This document shows positions 21,426 through 29,760 of a stretch of 46,543 nt of DNA, piece after piece; position 1 is the stretch's first letter, and every line of letters starts with the position of its first letter. The translations under genes were made by a program, and so were the position numbers. This stretch comes from an uncultured SAR86 cluster bacterium (GTDB taxonomy: Bacteria > Pseudomonadota > Gammaproteobacteria > Magnimaribacterales > D2472). Where the stretch lies: assembly GCA_902602595.1 (NCBI GenBank), contig CACKRJ010000008.1, forward strand, positions 1 to 46,543, given 5' to 3'. The notes beneath the pieces were generated by a model. The model was not told the DNA's origin, made no database searches, and saw nothing but the letters and a program-made list of their open reading frames with translations.

Positions 21426-22291
21426 GCATATTGGTAGATAATAATACACGCCTTTTGGTTCAGGGTTTCACTGGCTCCCAAGCTACTTTGCATTCTGAGC
21501 AATCTATTGAATACGGAACAAATATTGTTGGGGGAGTAACTCCTAGCAAGGGAGGGCAAACTCATCTGGGTGTTCCTGTTTTTAACTCAGTCCATGAAGC
21601 CATGGAAGCAGTTCAACCCAATGCTTCAATTATTTTTGTTCCAGCACAATTTTGCAAAGATTCCATTCTAGAGGCTGCTGATGCTGGAATTAAACTAATA
21701 ATATGCATCACTGAAGGAGTGCCGACTTTAGATATGCTGATTGTAAAAAAGAGGGTTGATGAGCTAGGCATCAGATTAATTGGTCCTAACTGTCCAGGAA
21801 TAATAACTCCAGGCGAAGCAAAATTGGGAATAATGCCAGGCAGTATTCATAAGAAAGGCTCTGTCGGTATTATTTCAAGATCTGGTACTTTAACCTACGA
21901 AGCAGTCAAGCAAACTAGTGATCTTGGTCTAGGTCAAAGCACATGTGTTGGTATTGGAGGAGATCCAATTCCTGGAACTTCCTTCATAGATGTTTTAAAA
22001 ATGATGGAAAAGGACGACCAAACTAAAGCTATAGTTATGGTGGGAGAAATCGGAGGAACGGCTGAGGAAGAAGCCGCAGATTATATTAAAGAAAATGTTA
22101 CTAAGCCTGTAATTTCATATATTGCTGGTCAAACAGCACCAGCTGGTAAGAGGATGGGGCATGCAGGCGCAATCATTGCTAGTGGAAAGGGAACAGCTGA
22201 AGACAAAATTAAGAAACTTGAAGAGTGTGGTGTCCATATAGCGGAGAATCTTCTTCAAATTGGTACAAAGACTAAGGAAGTTCTGGGTTAG
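21422..22291 (+). CDS. sucD: Succinyl-CoA synthetase alpha subunit
   Basis: CoA-binding subunit carrying the phospho-histidine. The CoA-binding Rossmann part shows [15 protein letters not shown] (residues 13-27) and [32 protein letters not shown] follows; the active-site His lies in MGHAGAI. 289 residues, equal to E. coli. It is the last gene of the sdh-suc block; its 3' end overlaps the convergent MATE gene by 20 bases, and no hairpin terminator is visible after it. Confidence 0.98.
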
Positions 22292-23675
22292 CTCTAGCTA
22301 TAAATTTATTTGCAATATAATTCAGTCTTGGAATTATTAGACATGCAAATGCTGTTAGCCCAGCAATCATTCCAATCCAAATTCCGGCTGGACCAAGAGA
22401 ATTGCTCGAAATCCCATGGTAAGTAAGATAGTATCCACCCGGTAGGGCAATAAACCAGTAAGTCAAAATTAGCATCAGCATTGGAGCAAATGTGTCTTTG
22501 TAACCTCTAAGACTCCCCAAGGCCCCCATTTGCATCCCATCAGGAATCTGAAAGATTGCAGCAAAGATGAGAAGATTCATCGCGATAGCGATAACTGCAA
22601 CATCGGCAGTATAAAGAGAAACAAGAGCCTCCTTAAAGGCAAGAATTATTATTGTATTTGCTACTGCTCCAACTAAACATATTAAAACAGCAACATGAGA
22701 AGCATACTTTGCCTTTAGAAGATTTTTTTCCCCTACAAGGTGGCCTATTCTCGTTGCTGCGGCCAGACCAAAAGATAAAGGCAAAATAAAGAAAACACTA
22801 GCAATATTTATTGCTACAGTATGCGCGCTTATTACTATTGCGCCAAGCGATCCCAGTATTAATGCCGCACCTGAAAACATGCTTAATTCTACGAATACTC
22901 CAAACCCAATTGGCACCCCAAGTTTTAAAGCTTCTTTAGTGGTTTTAGAGTTGGGGCCAGAAAATTTTGAGAATAATTTAATGGGTCCGTATTCCTTCTT
23001 TTTTAGAAGTACTAATATCAAAACAAATAAACCAATAACAATATTAATTGATGTTGCAATTCCACACCCAACTCCTCCCATAGGAGGTATTCCAAAATAC
23101 CCATATACAAAAATGATATCAAGCGGAATATTTAGCAACATGCCAATAAAAGCAACCCAAAAAACTGGAAGAGTCAGGCCCATGCCCTCGCTGTAGCAAC
23201 GCAGACAGGTAAAAAGCATGTTGGCAACAAAACCAAATGACATGGCTTTTAAGTATCCGTCTGAAATCTGCGCAATATTATCTTCAATATCAAATAAAGG
23301 AATAAAAATACTTAAATTTCTATAAAGAATGAAACCAATAAAACCCAGGACTAATGCAACCCAAAGAATCTCTCTTACCTTTTGACCAATTTTCTCATAT
23401 TTCTTTGCCCCAAATAATTGTGCAACTATTGGAGTGACTGCGAACAAACAACCTCCCAGAAGAAAATAAAAGGGCATGGAAAGAGCATTTCCAATGGCTA
23501 ACCCAGATAAATCAAGAGCACTTGCCCGACCTGCAACAATAGTATCTGTTACTCCCATACCCATATATGAGATTTGAGATCCATAAATTGGAATTCCAAT
23601 TTTGAGTAATTGCTTTAATTCTTTTATTAAGTTTTTCAAAAAAATAAGCCCAGAAATTTCTCGGTACTTTATCAT
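22272..23675 (-). CDS. MATE-family multidrug/toxic-compound efflux transporter
   Basis: An inner-membrane cation-coupled antiporter with about 12 hydrophobic segments. Signatures are the start of TM1 ([17 protein letters not shown]), VDTIVAGR-like [13 protein letters not shown], and the internal pseudo-repeat beginning [20 protein letters not shown]. The open frame runs to 23888, but the extra 71 residues are antisense to the acyltransferase and look non-coding; ATG at 23673-23675 (complement) gives 467 residues, the NorM length (about 457). Substrate cannot be told. It is convergent with sucD and divergent from the acyltransferase. Confidence 0.9.
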   Translation of the reverse strand: MIKYREISGLIFLKNLIKELKQLLKIGIPIYGSQISYMGMGVTDTIVAGRASALDLSGLAIGNALSMPFYFLLGGCLFAVTPIVAQLFGAKKYEKIGQKVREILWVALVLGFIGFILYRNLSIFIPLFDIEDNIAQISDGYLKAMSFGFVANMLFTCLRCYSEGMGLTLPVFWVAFIGMLLNIPLDIIFVYGYFGIPPMGGVGCGIATSINIVIGLFVLILVLLKKKEYGPIKLFSKFSGPNSKTTKEALKLGVPIGFGVFVELSMFSGAALILGSLGAIVISAHTVAINIASVFFILPLSFGLAAATRIGHLVGEKNLLKAKYASHVAVLICLVGAVANTIIILAFKEALVSLYTADVAVIAIAMNLLIFAAIFQIPDGMQMGALGSLRGYKDTFAPMLMLILTYWFIALPGGYYLTYHGISSNSLGPAGIWIGMIAGLTAFACLIIPRLNYIANKFIARANPELP

Positions 23676-23754
23676 ACAAGGACTGAAATAAAATTGGAGA
23701 GAGAAAATTAGAAAAGATAGTCGCCCATATTGGCTTAAAAAAATATCTTCAAAG

Positions 23755-24426
23755 TTGACCATTAGATATGTCAACAGATTTATTCGTCCCCAATTTAAAT
23801 CTTTAGGGAAAGGACCCGTATTTTTTAAACCATGGTATATAAAATTATTTGGTTCTAATATTTCTGTTGGAAATTTTCCAACATTCATATCTGCACCAGA
23901 TGATTATATTCAAATCACTAGTTGGGATACTGGTGACTGGAATGGGAAGGTAGATATTGGAAATTATGTTCTAATTTCCCCAGGGGTCAGGATTATGGCC
24001 GCTGAGAGTGTTTCTATTGGAGATTCATGCATGTTCGGTCACGGTGCATGTATTACGGATGCTGATTGGCATGGTATTTATGACAGAACAAAGGTGGTTG
24101 GAGATCCTAGACCAGTAGTGCTGGAAGAAAATGTTTGGATTGGTGAGGACGCAATGATTTGTAAAGGTGTAAAAATTGGAGCAAATAGCATTATTGGAGC
24201 GAGGTCAGTCGTCACAAAGGATATTCCTAAAAATACAATTTATGCAGGTAATCCTGCAATATTTATTCGAAATTTAGATGACGGTGAATTCATTACTAGA
24301 AAAGATTTTTTTAAGGATCCCATAAAATTAGCTCATGATTTTGATTTGCTTGATCAATACTCACTTGGAAATAATAGTCTATGGGGATGGATTAAAAGTA
24401 TTCTCTGGAGAGATAAGACCCATTGA
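23755..24426 (+). CDS. Left-handed beta-helix acyltransferase (maltose O-acetyltransferase-like)
   Basis: A 223-residue acyl-CoA-dependent O-acyltransferase of the hexapeptide-repeat superfamily. Repeats run from about residue 60 to 165: GKVDIGNYVLISPGVRI, SVSIGDSCMFGHG, the typical catalytic-loop region TDADWHG, then VWIGEDAMICKGVKIGANS and IIGARSVVTKDIP ending in YAGNPA, the usual C-terminal motif. The N-terminal 50 residues are family-specific. Start is TTG 23755 with no obvious Shine-Dalgarno, so the start is uncertain. It overlaps pdxB as TTGA. Acceptor is unknown; envelope sugars are plausible. Confidence 0.82.
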   Translation: MTIRYVNRFIRPQFKSLGKGPVFFKPWYIKLFGSNISVGNFPTFISAPDDYIQITSWDTGDWNGKVDIGNYVLISPGVRIMAAESVSIGDSCMFGHGACITDADWHGIYDRTKVVGDPRPVVLEENVWIGEDAMICKGVKIGANSIIGARSVVTKDIPKNTIYAGNPAIFIRNLDDGEFITRKDFFKDPIKLAHDFDLLDQYSLGNNSLWGWIKSILWRDKTH

Positions 24427-25544
24427 TTAAGATCTTTTCAGATTCACAAATTCCAAATATCGAGCAAAATCTAACTGAGTTTTTTGCTGATGAGTATTCA
24501 CTTGAATATTTTGCATCCGATGAGCTCAGTTCAAATCGCTTAAGAGATGTTGATGCACTATTAGTTCGATCAACCATTCAGGTAGACAAAGAGTTGTGCG
24601 ATCATTCATCAATCAAGTTTATTGGCTCAGCAACTGCAGGAATAAATCACCTAGATATTGAATATTTAGATACCCAAAATATTGCATGGTCACATGCTCC
24701 TGGCTGCAATGCATTTAGTGTTATCCATTATGTGATGGCAGCTTTGGGAGAACTAATTCAAGAGGGTTTTTTTAATGTTCGACAAAGCGTTGGAATCATT
24801 GGATATGGAAATATAGGCAAAAGGTTGTATCAATTGCTTTCGGCTCTTAACATTGAGGTATACGCTTGCGATCCTTTTTTAAATGATACCCACTTGGTTA
24901 CCATGGAAAAAGTTTTGGCATGTGACCTTATAACAATTCATGTTCCATATTCTATAGAAGGTGCTTATCCTACAAGCGACCTACTCAATGAATCACACAG
25001 GAGTTTTCTAAAAGATAAAATCTTGATCAATACATCCAGAGGAGGGGTTGTTTGCGAGAAGTTAGTTACAGAATCTAATGACATAATTTATGTTGCAGAT
25101 GTTTGGTTGGATGAACCAATTCCATACATAGCGACTGTTAAAAAAGCTTTTATTTCAACACCTCATATTGCTGGCTACAGTTTAGAAGGCAAGCTAAACG
25201 GTTCCACTATGATTGCTAAAGAATGCGCTAGAGCTTTTAATTGTCTTCAAGAAACCAGCCTTTCTGAAGATCATTTAATTGATTGGCCTCACGGCTTAAA
25301 AAATATTATTCGTGATATGCATGGACATGGGTTTCCTGTTTCTATATTTAAAAGTGAATTAGACTTGCAAGGTCTCTCTGATAATTTTAAAAACATTTCA
25401 CCAAATAAGATTGCTGATAAGTTTAACAGTTTAAGAATCAATCATCTTCCGAGGCATGATTTCAATAAATATTCTTATAAAAATTTAGTTGCTTTGGATG
25501 AATCCATAAACATAGATTTTTTTAATGCCATTCAAAATCTTTAA
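24423..25544 (+). CDS. pdxB: Erythronate-4-phosphate dehydrogenase
   Basis: Second step of the DXP-dependent pyridoxal phosphate pathway. It is a D-2-hydroxyacid dehydrogenase with NAD motif VGIIGYGNIGKRL (about 117-129), NTSRGGVVCE containing the catalytic Arg region, DVWLDEP, and the catalytic His in STPHIAGYSLEGK, a PdxB-specific stretch. A C-terminal dimerisation domain (residues about 285-373) is present, separating PdxB from SerA or LdhA. 373 residues (E. coli 378). Starts at TTG overlapping the acyltransferase stop. Confidence 0.92.
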   Translation: MIKIFSDSQIPNIEQNLTEFFADEYSLEYFASDELSSNRLRDVDALLVRSTIQVDKELCDHSSIKFIGSATAGINHLDIEYLDTQNIAWSHAPGCNAFSVIHYVMAALGELIQEGFFNVRQSVGIIGYGNIGKRLYQLLSALNIEVYACDPFLNDTHLVTMEKVLACDLITIHVPYSIEGAYPTSDLLNESHRSFLKDKILINTSRGGVVCEKLVTESNDIIYVADVWLDEPIPYIATVKKAFISTPHIAGYSLEGKLNGSTMIAKECARAFNCLQETSLSEDHLIDWPHGLKNIIRDMHGHGFPVSIFKSELDLQGLSDNFKNISPNKIADKFNSLRINHLPRHDFNKYSYKNLVALDESINIDFFNAIQNL

Positions 25545-25564
25545 AGCAGAAAGATAAAACTAAC

Positions 25565-25657
25565 TTAGATAAAAGGCACCAAAGGAATATTACAACTTGA
25601 TATAAGCACTAGGATTGAAAGCATACTAACTAATTTTAATAAATTTAATTTTTTCAT
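25565..25657 (-). CDS. Tiny lipoprotein-like peptide (30 residues) downstream of selO
   Basis: Not a recognised gene. Read on the minus strand it starts at ATG 25657-25655 and ends at TAA 25567-25565: two lysines after Met, a hydrophobic stretch of about 14 residues, then LISSC, a good lipobox, with Cys22 as the lipidation site. The mature part would be only C-NIPLVPFI. It lies 18 bases after selO on the same strand, filling an otherwise empty 131-base gap. It has no clear Shine-Dalgarno, which lowers confidence; a chance ORF with so exact a lipobox is less likely but possible. Function unknown. Confidence 0.5.
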   Translation of the reverse strand: MKKLNLLKLVSMLSILVLISSCNIPLVPFI

Positions 25658-25675
25658 AGAAATATTGTTACACAC

Positions 25676-27100
25676 TTAAGAAGAACAAGAAATCTCTAAA
25701 TCTTTAGCCCAGGCTGGAGATTTATTAGCAAAATTTTGGAATTCCTCATGCTCTTCAAATGGCTTAGATAAAATAATTATTAAAGTTTCTAGCGCAGAAA
25801 AATCATTGTTTTCCGCAGCTTCAATAGTCTCTTGAGCCATATAATTTCTTAGGATGAATTTTGGATTAACTTGATTCATAGAGATTACTTTTTTATCTAG
25901 AGATAAACCTTCTTTGGTCTGTCTTTCTTGAAAAGAGACAATCCAGCTCTTTGCAACTGCTGAATCCAGTTCTGGAGTTATTTTGTTGGTGAGAGCTTGT
26001 GTGAGATTTCTAAAAGTATTGGTGTAATCGAGTTTCTCAGATTCCATAATATCCAATAGACCTTGAATTAAAGCAGCATCCTCAGATTGGTCTTGTTTTA
26101 GGCCTAGTTTTTCTCTAAAGAGTTTTGCCAAAGTGCTTTGAAAGATTTCTTCATATGTTTGGAGTATCTCACCTTGAGCTTCTTCCGATATAAGTGAGGA
26201 GAGGGCATGCCCGAGTGCAGAGCAATTCCATAGCCCAATGTAGGGTTGATTCTTAAATGCATATCTACCTTGATGATCAGAATGATTGCATACGTAGGTT
26301 GGCAAATAATCTTCCATGAAACCATAAGGACCGTAATCAAAGGTCTCTCCCAAAATACTCATGTTATCGGTATTCATAACTCCATGATTGAAGCCACAGG
26401 CTTGCCATTGAGCTATCATGATAGCTGTTTGTTTAACAACCGATCTAAAAAATTCTTCGTATATATTTTTAGTTCTTGAAAAGTAAGTTGAATAGTTATC
26501 AATACAAAAGTCAGCTAAAACTTTCACATGCTCTGGTTTTTTGTTGTAATGATAGTACTCAAAATTACCAAATCTGATATGTGTTTTGGCTGTTCTTGCA
26601 AGCATTGCTGCCGTTTCGCTTTTTTCTCTAATGACCATTTCGTCACTGCCAATAATCATTAAAGCTCTTGATGTTGGAATTGATAAAGCATGCATTGCTT
26701 CTCCACATAAATATTCTCTAATTACAGATCTTAAAACAGCTCGACCATCTCCAAATCTAGAGTAGGGAGTTTTGCCAGCGCCCTTAAGGTGAATATCAAC
26801 TGAGCCTTCTGATGAATCTATCTGCCCAAGCAATAATCCTCTACCATCACCTAATTGTTCTACATATTGCCCAAACTGATGGCCAGAATATACCATCGAT
26901 AAAGGCCTTAGATTTTCAATTGATAACGAGCCATTAAAAATATCTAATAGTTTTTGCTTCTCAATATTTTCAAGGCCTAACTCTTTTTTCAATTCGGCAT
27001 TTTCAACGACAAGCAGGGGACTATCAAAGCCCTGCCAATTTTGGAGATTATAGAAATCTTGAGCAAGCTCAGCATAGGCATGAGGTTTTATTGGAATCAT
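25676..27100 (-). CDS. selO: Protein adenylyltransferase SelO (YdiU family)
   Basis: A pseudokinase-fold enzyme that transfers AMP to Ser, Thr or Tyr of target proteins and responds to redox stress in E. coli. 474 residues (E. coli 478). Conserved blocks are YSGHQFGQYVEQLGDGRG (about 68-85), GAGKTPYSRFGDGRAVLRS, SIPTSRAL, NHGVMNTDNMSILGETFDYG (the metal and catalytic loop, about 238-257) and the C-terminal CSS. The C-terminal Cys stands where eukaryotic SelO has selenocysteine; here it is ordinary Cys followed by TAA. It begins directly next to the LLM gene's stop, so it is co-transcribed with the acyl-CoA synthetase operon. Confidence 0.95.
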   Translation of the reverse strand: MIPIKPHAYAELAQDFYNLQNWQGFDSPLLVVENAELKKELGLENIEKQKLLDIFNGSLSIENLRPLSMVYSGHQFGQYVEQLGDGRGLLLGQIDSSEGSVDIHLKGAGKTPYSRFGDGRAVLRSVIREYLCGEAMHALSIPTSRALMIIGSDEMVIREKSETAAMLARTAKTHIRFGNFEYYHYNKKPEHVKVLADFCIDNYSTYFSRTKNIYEEFFRSVVKQTAIMIAQWQACGFNHGVMNTDNMSILGETFDYGPYGFMEDYLPTYVCNHSDHQGRYAFKNQPYIGLWNCSALGHALSSLISEEAQGEILQTYEEIFQSTLAKLFREKLGLKQDQSEDAALIQGLLDIMESEKLDYTNTFRNLTQALTNKITPELDSAVAKSWIVSFQERQTKEGLSLDKKVISMNQVNPKFILRNYMAQETIEAAENNDFSALETLIIILSKPFEEHEEFQNFANKSPAWAKDLEISCSS

Positions 27101-28123
27101 TTATCCTTTTGCAATTTGAATTAAATGACTAACATGCTCATCCTTTGAATGATCAGCGCCTAAATGCTCGACTTCATTCCACATTGCGGCACTGCAAATA
27201 GGTCCAAGATTATCTTTTAAGCAGTTAGCCACTTCTTCACCAGTGCCACAGAACCCAAGAGTTTCAACCATCTCATCTGTGACTAGAGCAAACATTTCTT
27301 CCCATTTGCCTTTCACAGATAATTTATGCAAAGCTTCATTAATATCTCCCCAGCCATGAAAATCAAGAGCTGGTCTATAGGTTCTAGTTGAAGCATAAAA
27401 ACTTATCCTTGCGGCGACATTTCTCTTAGCTGTTTTAAGATCTTCTTCTGTTTCTCCGGTTGCAATGAATCCACCCCAAAGTAATTCACATTCTTTGGGA
27501 TCTCTGTTAGATTTTTTTGCACCTTCAATCACGGCTGGCAAAATAATTTCATTAATATATTTTGGTGAGCACATAGGGTGGAGTAATAATCCGTCAGCTA
27601 CTTCTCCAGCGATTCTTGCCATTCCAGGTCCAAGACCCGAAACATAAATTGGAGGTACATCGCAATCCATAGGTGGCGGAGTGAACATTGGAGTCATAAG
27701 AGTATGGGTATAGTGCTCGCCTTGAAAGTCCAATTTTTCTCCAGTTTTCCATGTGTTCCAAATGGCTTTGACGGCAAGAATATATTCTCGCATTCTTGGT
27801 GCTGGTGGAGACCAAGGTACACTAAACCTTCTTTCATTATGCCCTTTAACTTGAGTTCCTAAGCCAAGTTGAAAACGACCATCGCTAAATGACTGTAAGT
27901 CCCAACCCATGTTAGCAACTGTCATAGGACTTCTTGGAAAAGCTATAGCTAATCCAGTTCTTACAATCATTTTTTTGGAATGTTCCAATCCAAGCAGAAC
28001 AGGTAGGAAAGGCTCATTATTTAGCTCTCCAGAAACAAGCGCATCATATCCAAGAGATTCAGCATGCTTAACTATTTCTATGGTATTTTTAGATAAACCG
28101 GGAATATAAGTTTCAATTCTCAT
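27101..28123 (-). CDS. LLM-class flavin/F420-dependent oxidoreductase
   Basis: A luciferase-like monooxygenase fold protein of 340 residues. Family features are RTGLAIAFPRSPMTVA (residues about 55-70), FSDGRFQLGLGTQVKGHNERRF (about 80-100), PPIYVSGLGPGMARIAGEVADG (about 166-187) and a C-terminal helical part. The GTQVKGHNERRF stretch is typical of the mycobacterial-type group annotated F420-dependent (TIGR03617-like, from memory). Whether it uses F420 or FMN cannot be read from sequence. It is 3 bases downstream of an acyl-CoA synthetase, suggesting oxidation of an acyl or CoA-linked substrate; that is inference. Confidence 0.85.
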   Translation of the reverse strand: MRIETYIPGLSKNTIEIVKHAESLGYDALVSGELNNEPFLPVLLGLEHSKKMIVRTGLAIAFPRSPMTVANMGWDLQSFSDGRFQLGLGTQVKGHNERRFSVPWSPPAPRMREYILAVKAIWNTWKTGEKLDFQGEHYTHTLMTPMFTPPPMDCDVPPIYVSGLGPGMARIAGEVADGLLLHPMCSPKYINEIILPAVIEGAKKSNRDPKECELLWGGFIATGETEEDLKTAKRNVAARISFYASTRTYRPALDFHGWGDINEALHKLSVKGKWEEMFALVTDEMVETLGFCGTGEEVANCLKDNLGPICSAAMWNEVEHLGADHSKDEHVSHLIQIAKG

Positions 28124-28125
28124 GA

Positions 28126-29760
28126 TTATTTTATGTTTAATTGTGAATTAGCAAATTTTTGCGCCCATTGATAATTAGGTTTACCTGAGGGAGCTCTTTC
28201 TATCAATTCAGAAAAAACTATTTCTTTTGGCATTTTGTAACTGGCTATATATTTTGAGGCACTATCTTTTATTTCATTGAGCGAGAGCTCAGAATTTTCT
28301 CTCCTTTGGATTACAGCAACAACTTTTTGTCCCCATCTTTCATCTTTAACACCAACTACCAGGCAATCAAATATGTTTGGATGAGCTTTCAGAGCCATCT
28401 CAACTTCTTCTGGGAATATTTTTTCTCCACCTGAATTAATTGAAACACTTCCTCTGCCAAGAAGAGTCATCTGACCATCTTCCTCATATTTGGCCATATC
28501 CCCGGGTATTGAATATCTTTCCCCATTTATCTCAATAAAGGTTTTTTTAGATTTTTCCTCGTCCTTATAGTATGCAACTGGTACATGCCCCTTTCTTGCC
28601 AAATAACCAATAGTTGCCGTGTCATTAGGTTGAATTATTTCTAACGTTTCAAGATTTACAATTTCACTAAAGTTAGGTTTTGTAAATTTTGGACCCCCGC
28701 CAGAATCTTTTAATTTTCCATCTTTCGTATGAATGTTTACACCTGTTGCTCCAGTTTCAGATGATCCCACTGCATCTATGAGAAAAAGATTTGGTAGATA
28801 TTCCAGGATGGTATCTTTGATGGATGCACTGAAAACTGATGCAGTGCTTGCCAGAACAAGTAATGATGATAGGTCTAAACCTTTTTCTAATGCGGAGGGG
28901 AGTGCGTCACAAAGCGGTCTTCCCATTGCATCGCCTGTGATAGTTAGATTCATCACTTTTTCTTTTGCAATAATTTCCCAAATATAATCCGCGTCAAATG
29001 AAATTTGATCATTAAGAATGAATTTCCAACCTGAAAAAAAAGCATTAAACGATTGCCATTGAGCAGCGCCATGCATGAGTGGAGCTAATGCAAGAGCAGT
29101 TGTTTGATCTTGCAAGCATTTATCTGCAAATGCCTCAGGAGTGGGATATTTTTCTCCAGTTACTGCATCAATGCCACCTCCTAGAGTCATCAGCACATCT
29201 TCCATACGCCAGACAACGCCTTTTGGCATGCCAGTCGTGCCACCCGTGTAGAGTATGTATCTATCGTCACCTGATCTTTCAACACTTAGTCTTGAGTCAT
29301 CTTCATTTGAGATAAGAGCCTCAAAATCAAAACTCTCTTCAATTACATCATCAACCCCTGAGCCATCATTAATACAAATGAAATCTTTTAATAGAGGCAG
29401 ATCATTTCTAATATTATTGAGTTTTTCACCAAACTGCCTGTGATAAAAGACAGCTTCCATGTCCGCGTTGTCAATTAGATATTTGAGCTCTTCTTCTACA
29501 TATCTATAGTTAATATTTATAGGAATTGCACATAATTTATATGCCCCAAGCATCACCTCTAGCCACTCTATGCAATTGAAAGCATAAATTCCGATATGGC
29601 TACCTTTTTTAATTCCGAGTTTTTTTAAGGCATTTGCTGCTTTGTTAGTTCGTGCATCTAACTCTTGGTAAGTTAGACGAGTAGACCCAAGAACCACTGC
29701 TTCTCTATTAGGGATCCTATCTACAACTCCCTCAAAAATATCAGCAGCATTAAACTCCAT
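28126..29760 (-). CDS. Acyl-CoA synthetase (AMP-forming), FadD-like, second in operon
   Basis: ANL-superfamily ligase of 544 residues that activates a carboxylic acid to its acyl-CoA via an acyl-AMP. Motifs in order: ILYTGGTTGMPKGVVWR (about 170-186; P-loop), the GSSETGATG motif (about 335), YSIPGDMAKYEEDGQ (A7), LLGRGSVSINSGGEKIFPEEVE (A8), and APSGKPNYQWA with the A10 lysine. The TGGTTGMPKGVVWR form is common in actinobacterial and marine gammaproteobacterial lipid or steroid catabolism ligases. Its start overlaps the stop of the upstream ligase by one base. Substrate unknown. Confidence 0.9.
   Translation of the reverse strand: MEFNAADIFEGVVDRIPNREAVVLGSTRLTYQELDARTNKAANALKKLGIKKGSHIGIYAFNCIEWLEVMLGAYKLCAIPININYRYVEEELKYLIDNADMEAVFYHRQFGEKLNNIRNDLPLLKDFICINDGSGVDDVIEESFDFEALISNEDDSRLSVERSGDDRYILYTGGTTGMPKGVVWRMEDVLMTLGGGIDAVTGEKYPTPEAFADKCLQDQTTALALAPLMHGAAQWQSFNAFFSGWKFILNDQISFDADYIWEIIAKEKVMNLTITGDAMGRPLCDALPSALEKGLDLSSLLVLASTASVFSASIKDTILEYLPNLFLIDAVGSSETGATGVNIHTKDGKLKDSGGGPKFTKPNFSEIVNLETLEIIQPNDTATIGYLARKGHVPVAYYKDEEKSKKTFIEINGERYSIPGDMAKYEEDGQMTLLGRGSVSINSGGEKIFPEEVEMALKAHPNIFDCLVVGVKDERWGQKVVAVIQRRENSELSLNEIKDSASKYIASYKMPKEIVFSELIERAPSGKPNYQWAQKFANSQLNIK

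Noticed and set aside
23676-23888. Longer MATE protein starting at 23888
   Set aside because: The extra 71 residues precede the normal MATE N-terminus and are antisense to a conserved acyltransferase gene.
25537-25555. ATCTTT/AAAGAT inverted repeat at the pdxB stop as a terminator
   Set aside because: The stem is only 6 bp, AT-rich, with a 7-base loop and no following T run.
25676-25700. Selenocysteine at the C-terminus of SelO
   Set aside because: The C-terminal residues are ordinary Cys-Ser-Ser followed by TAA; no in-frame TGA is present.
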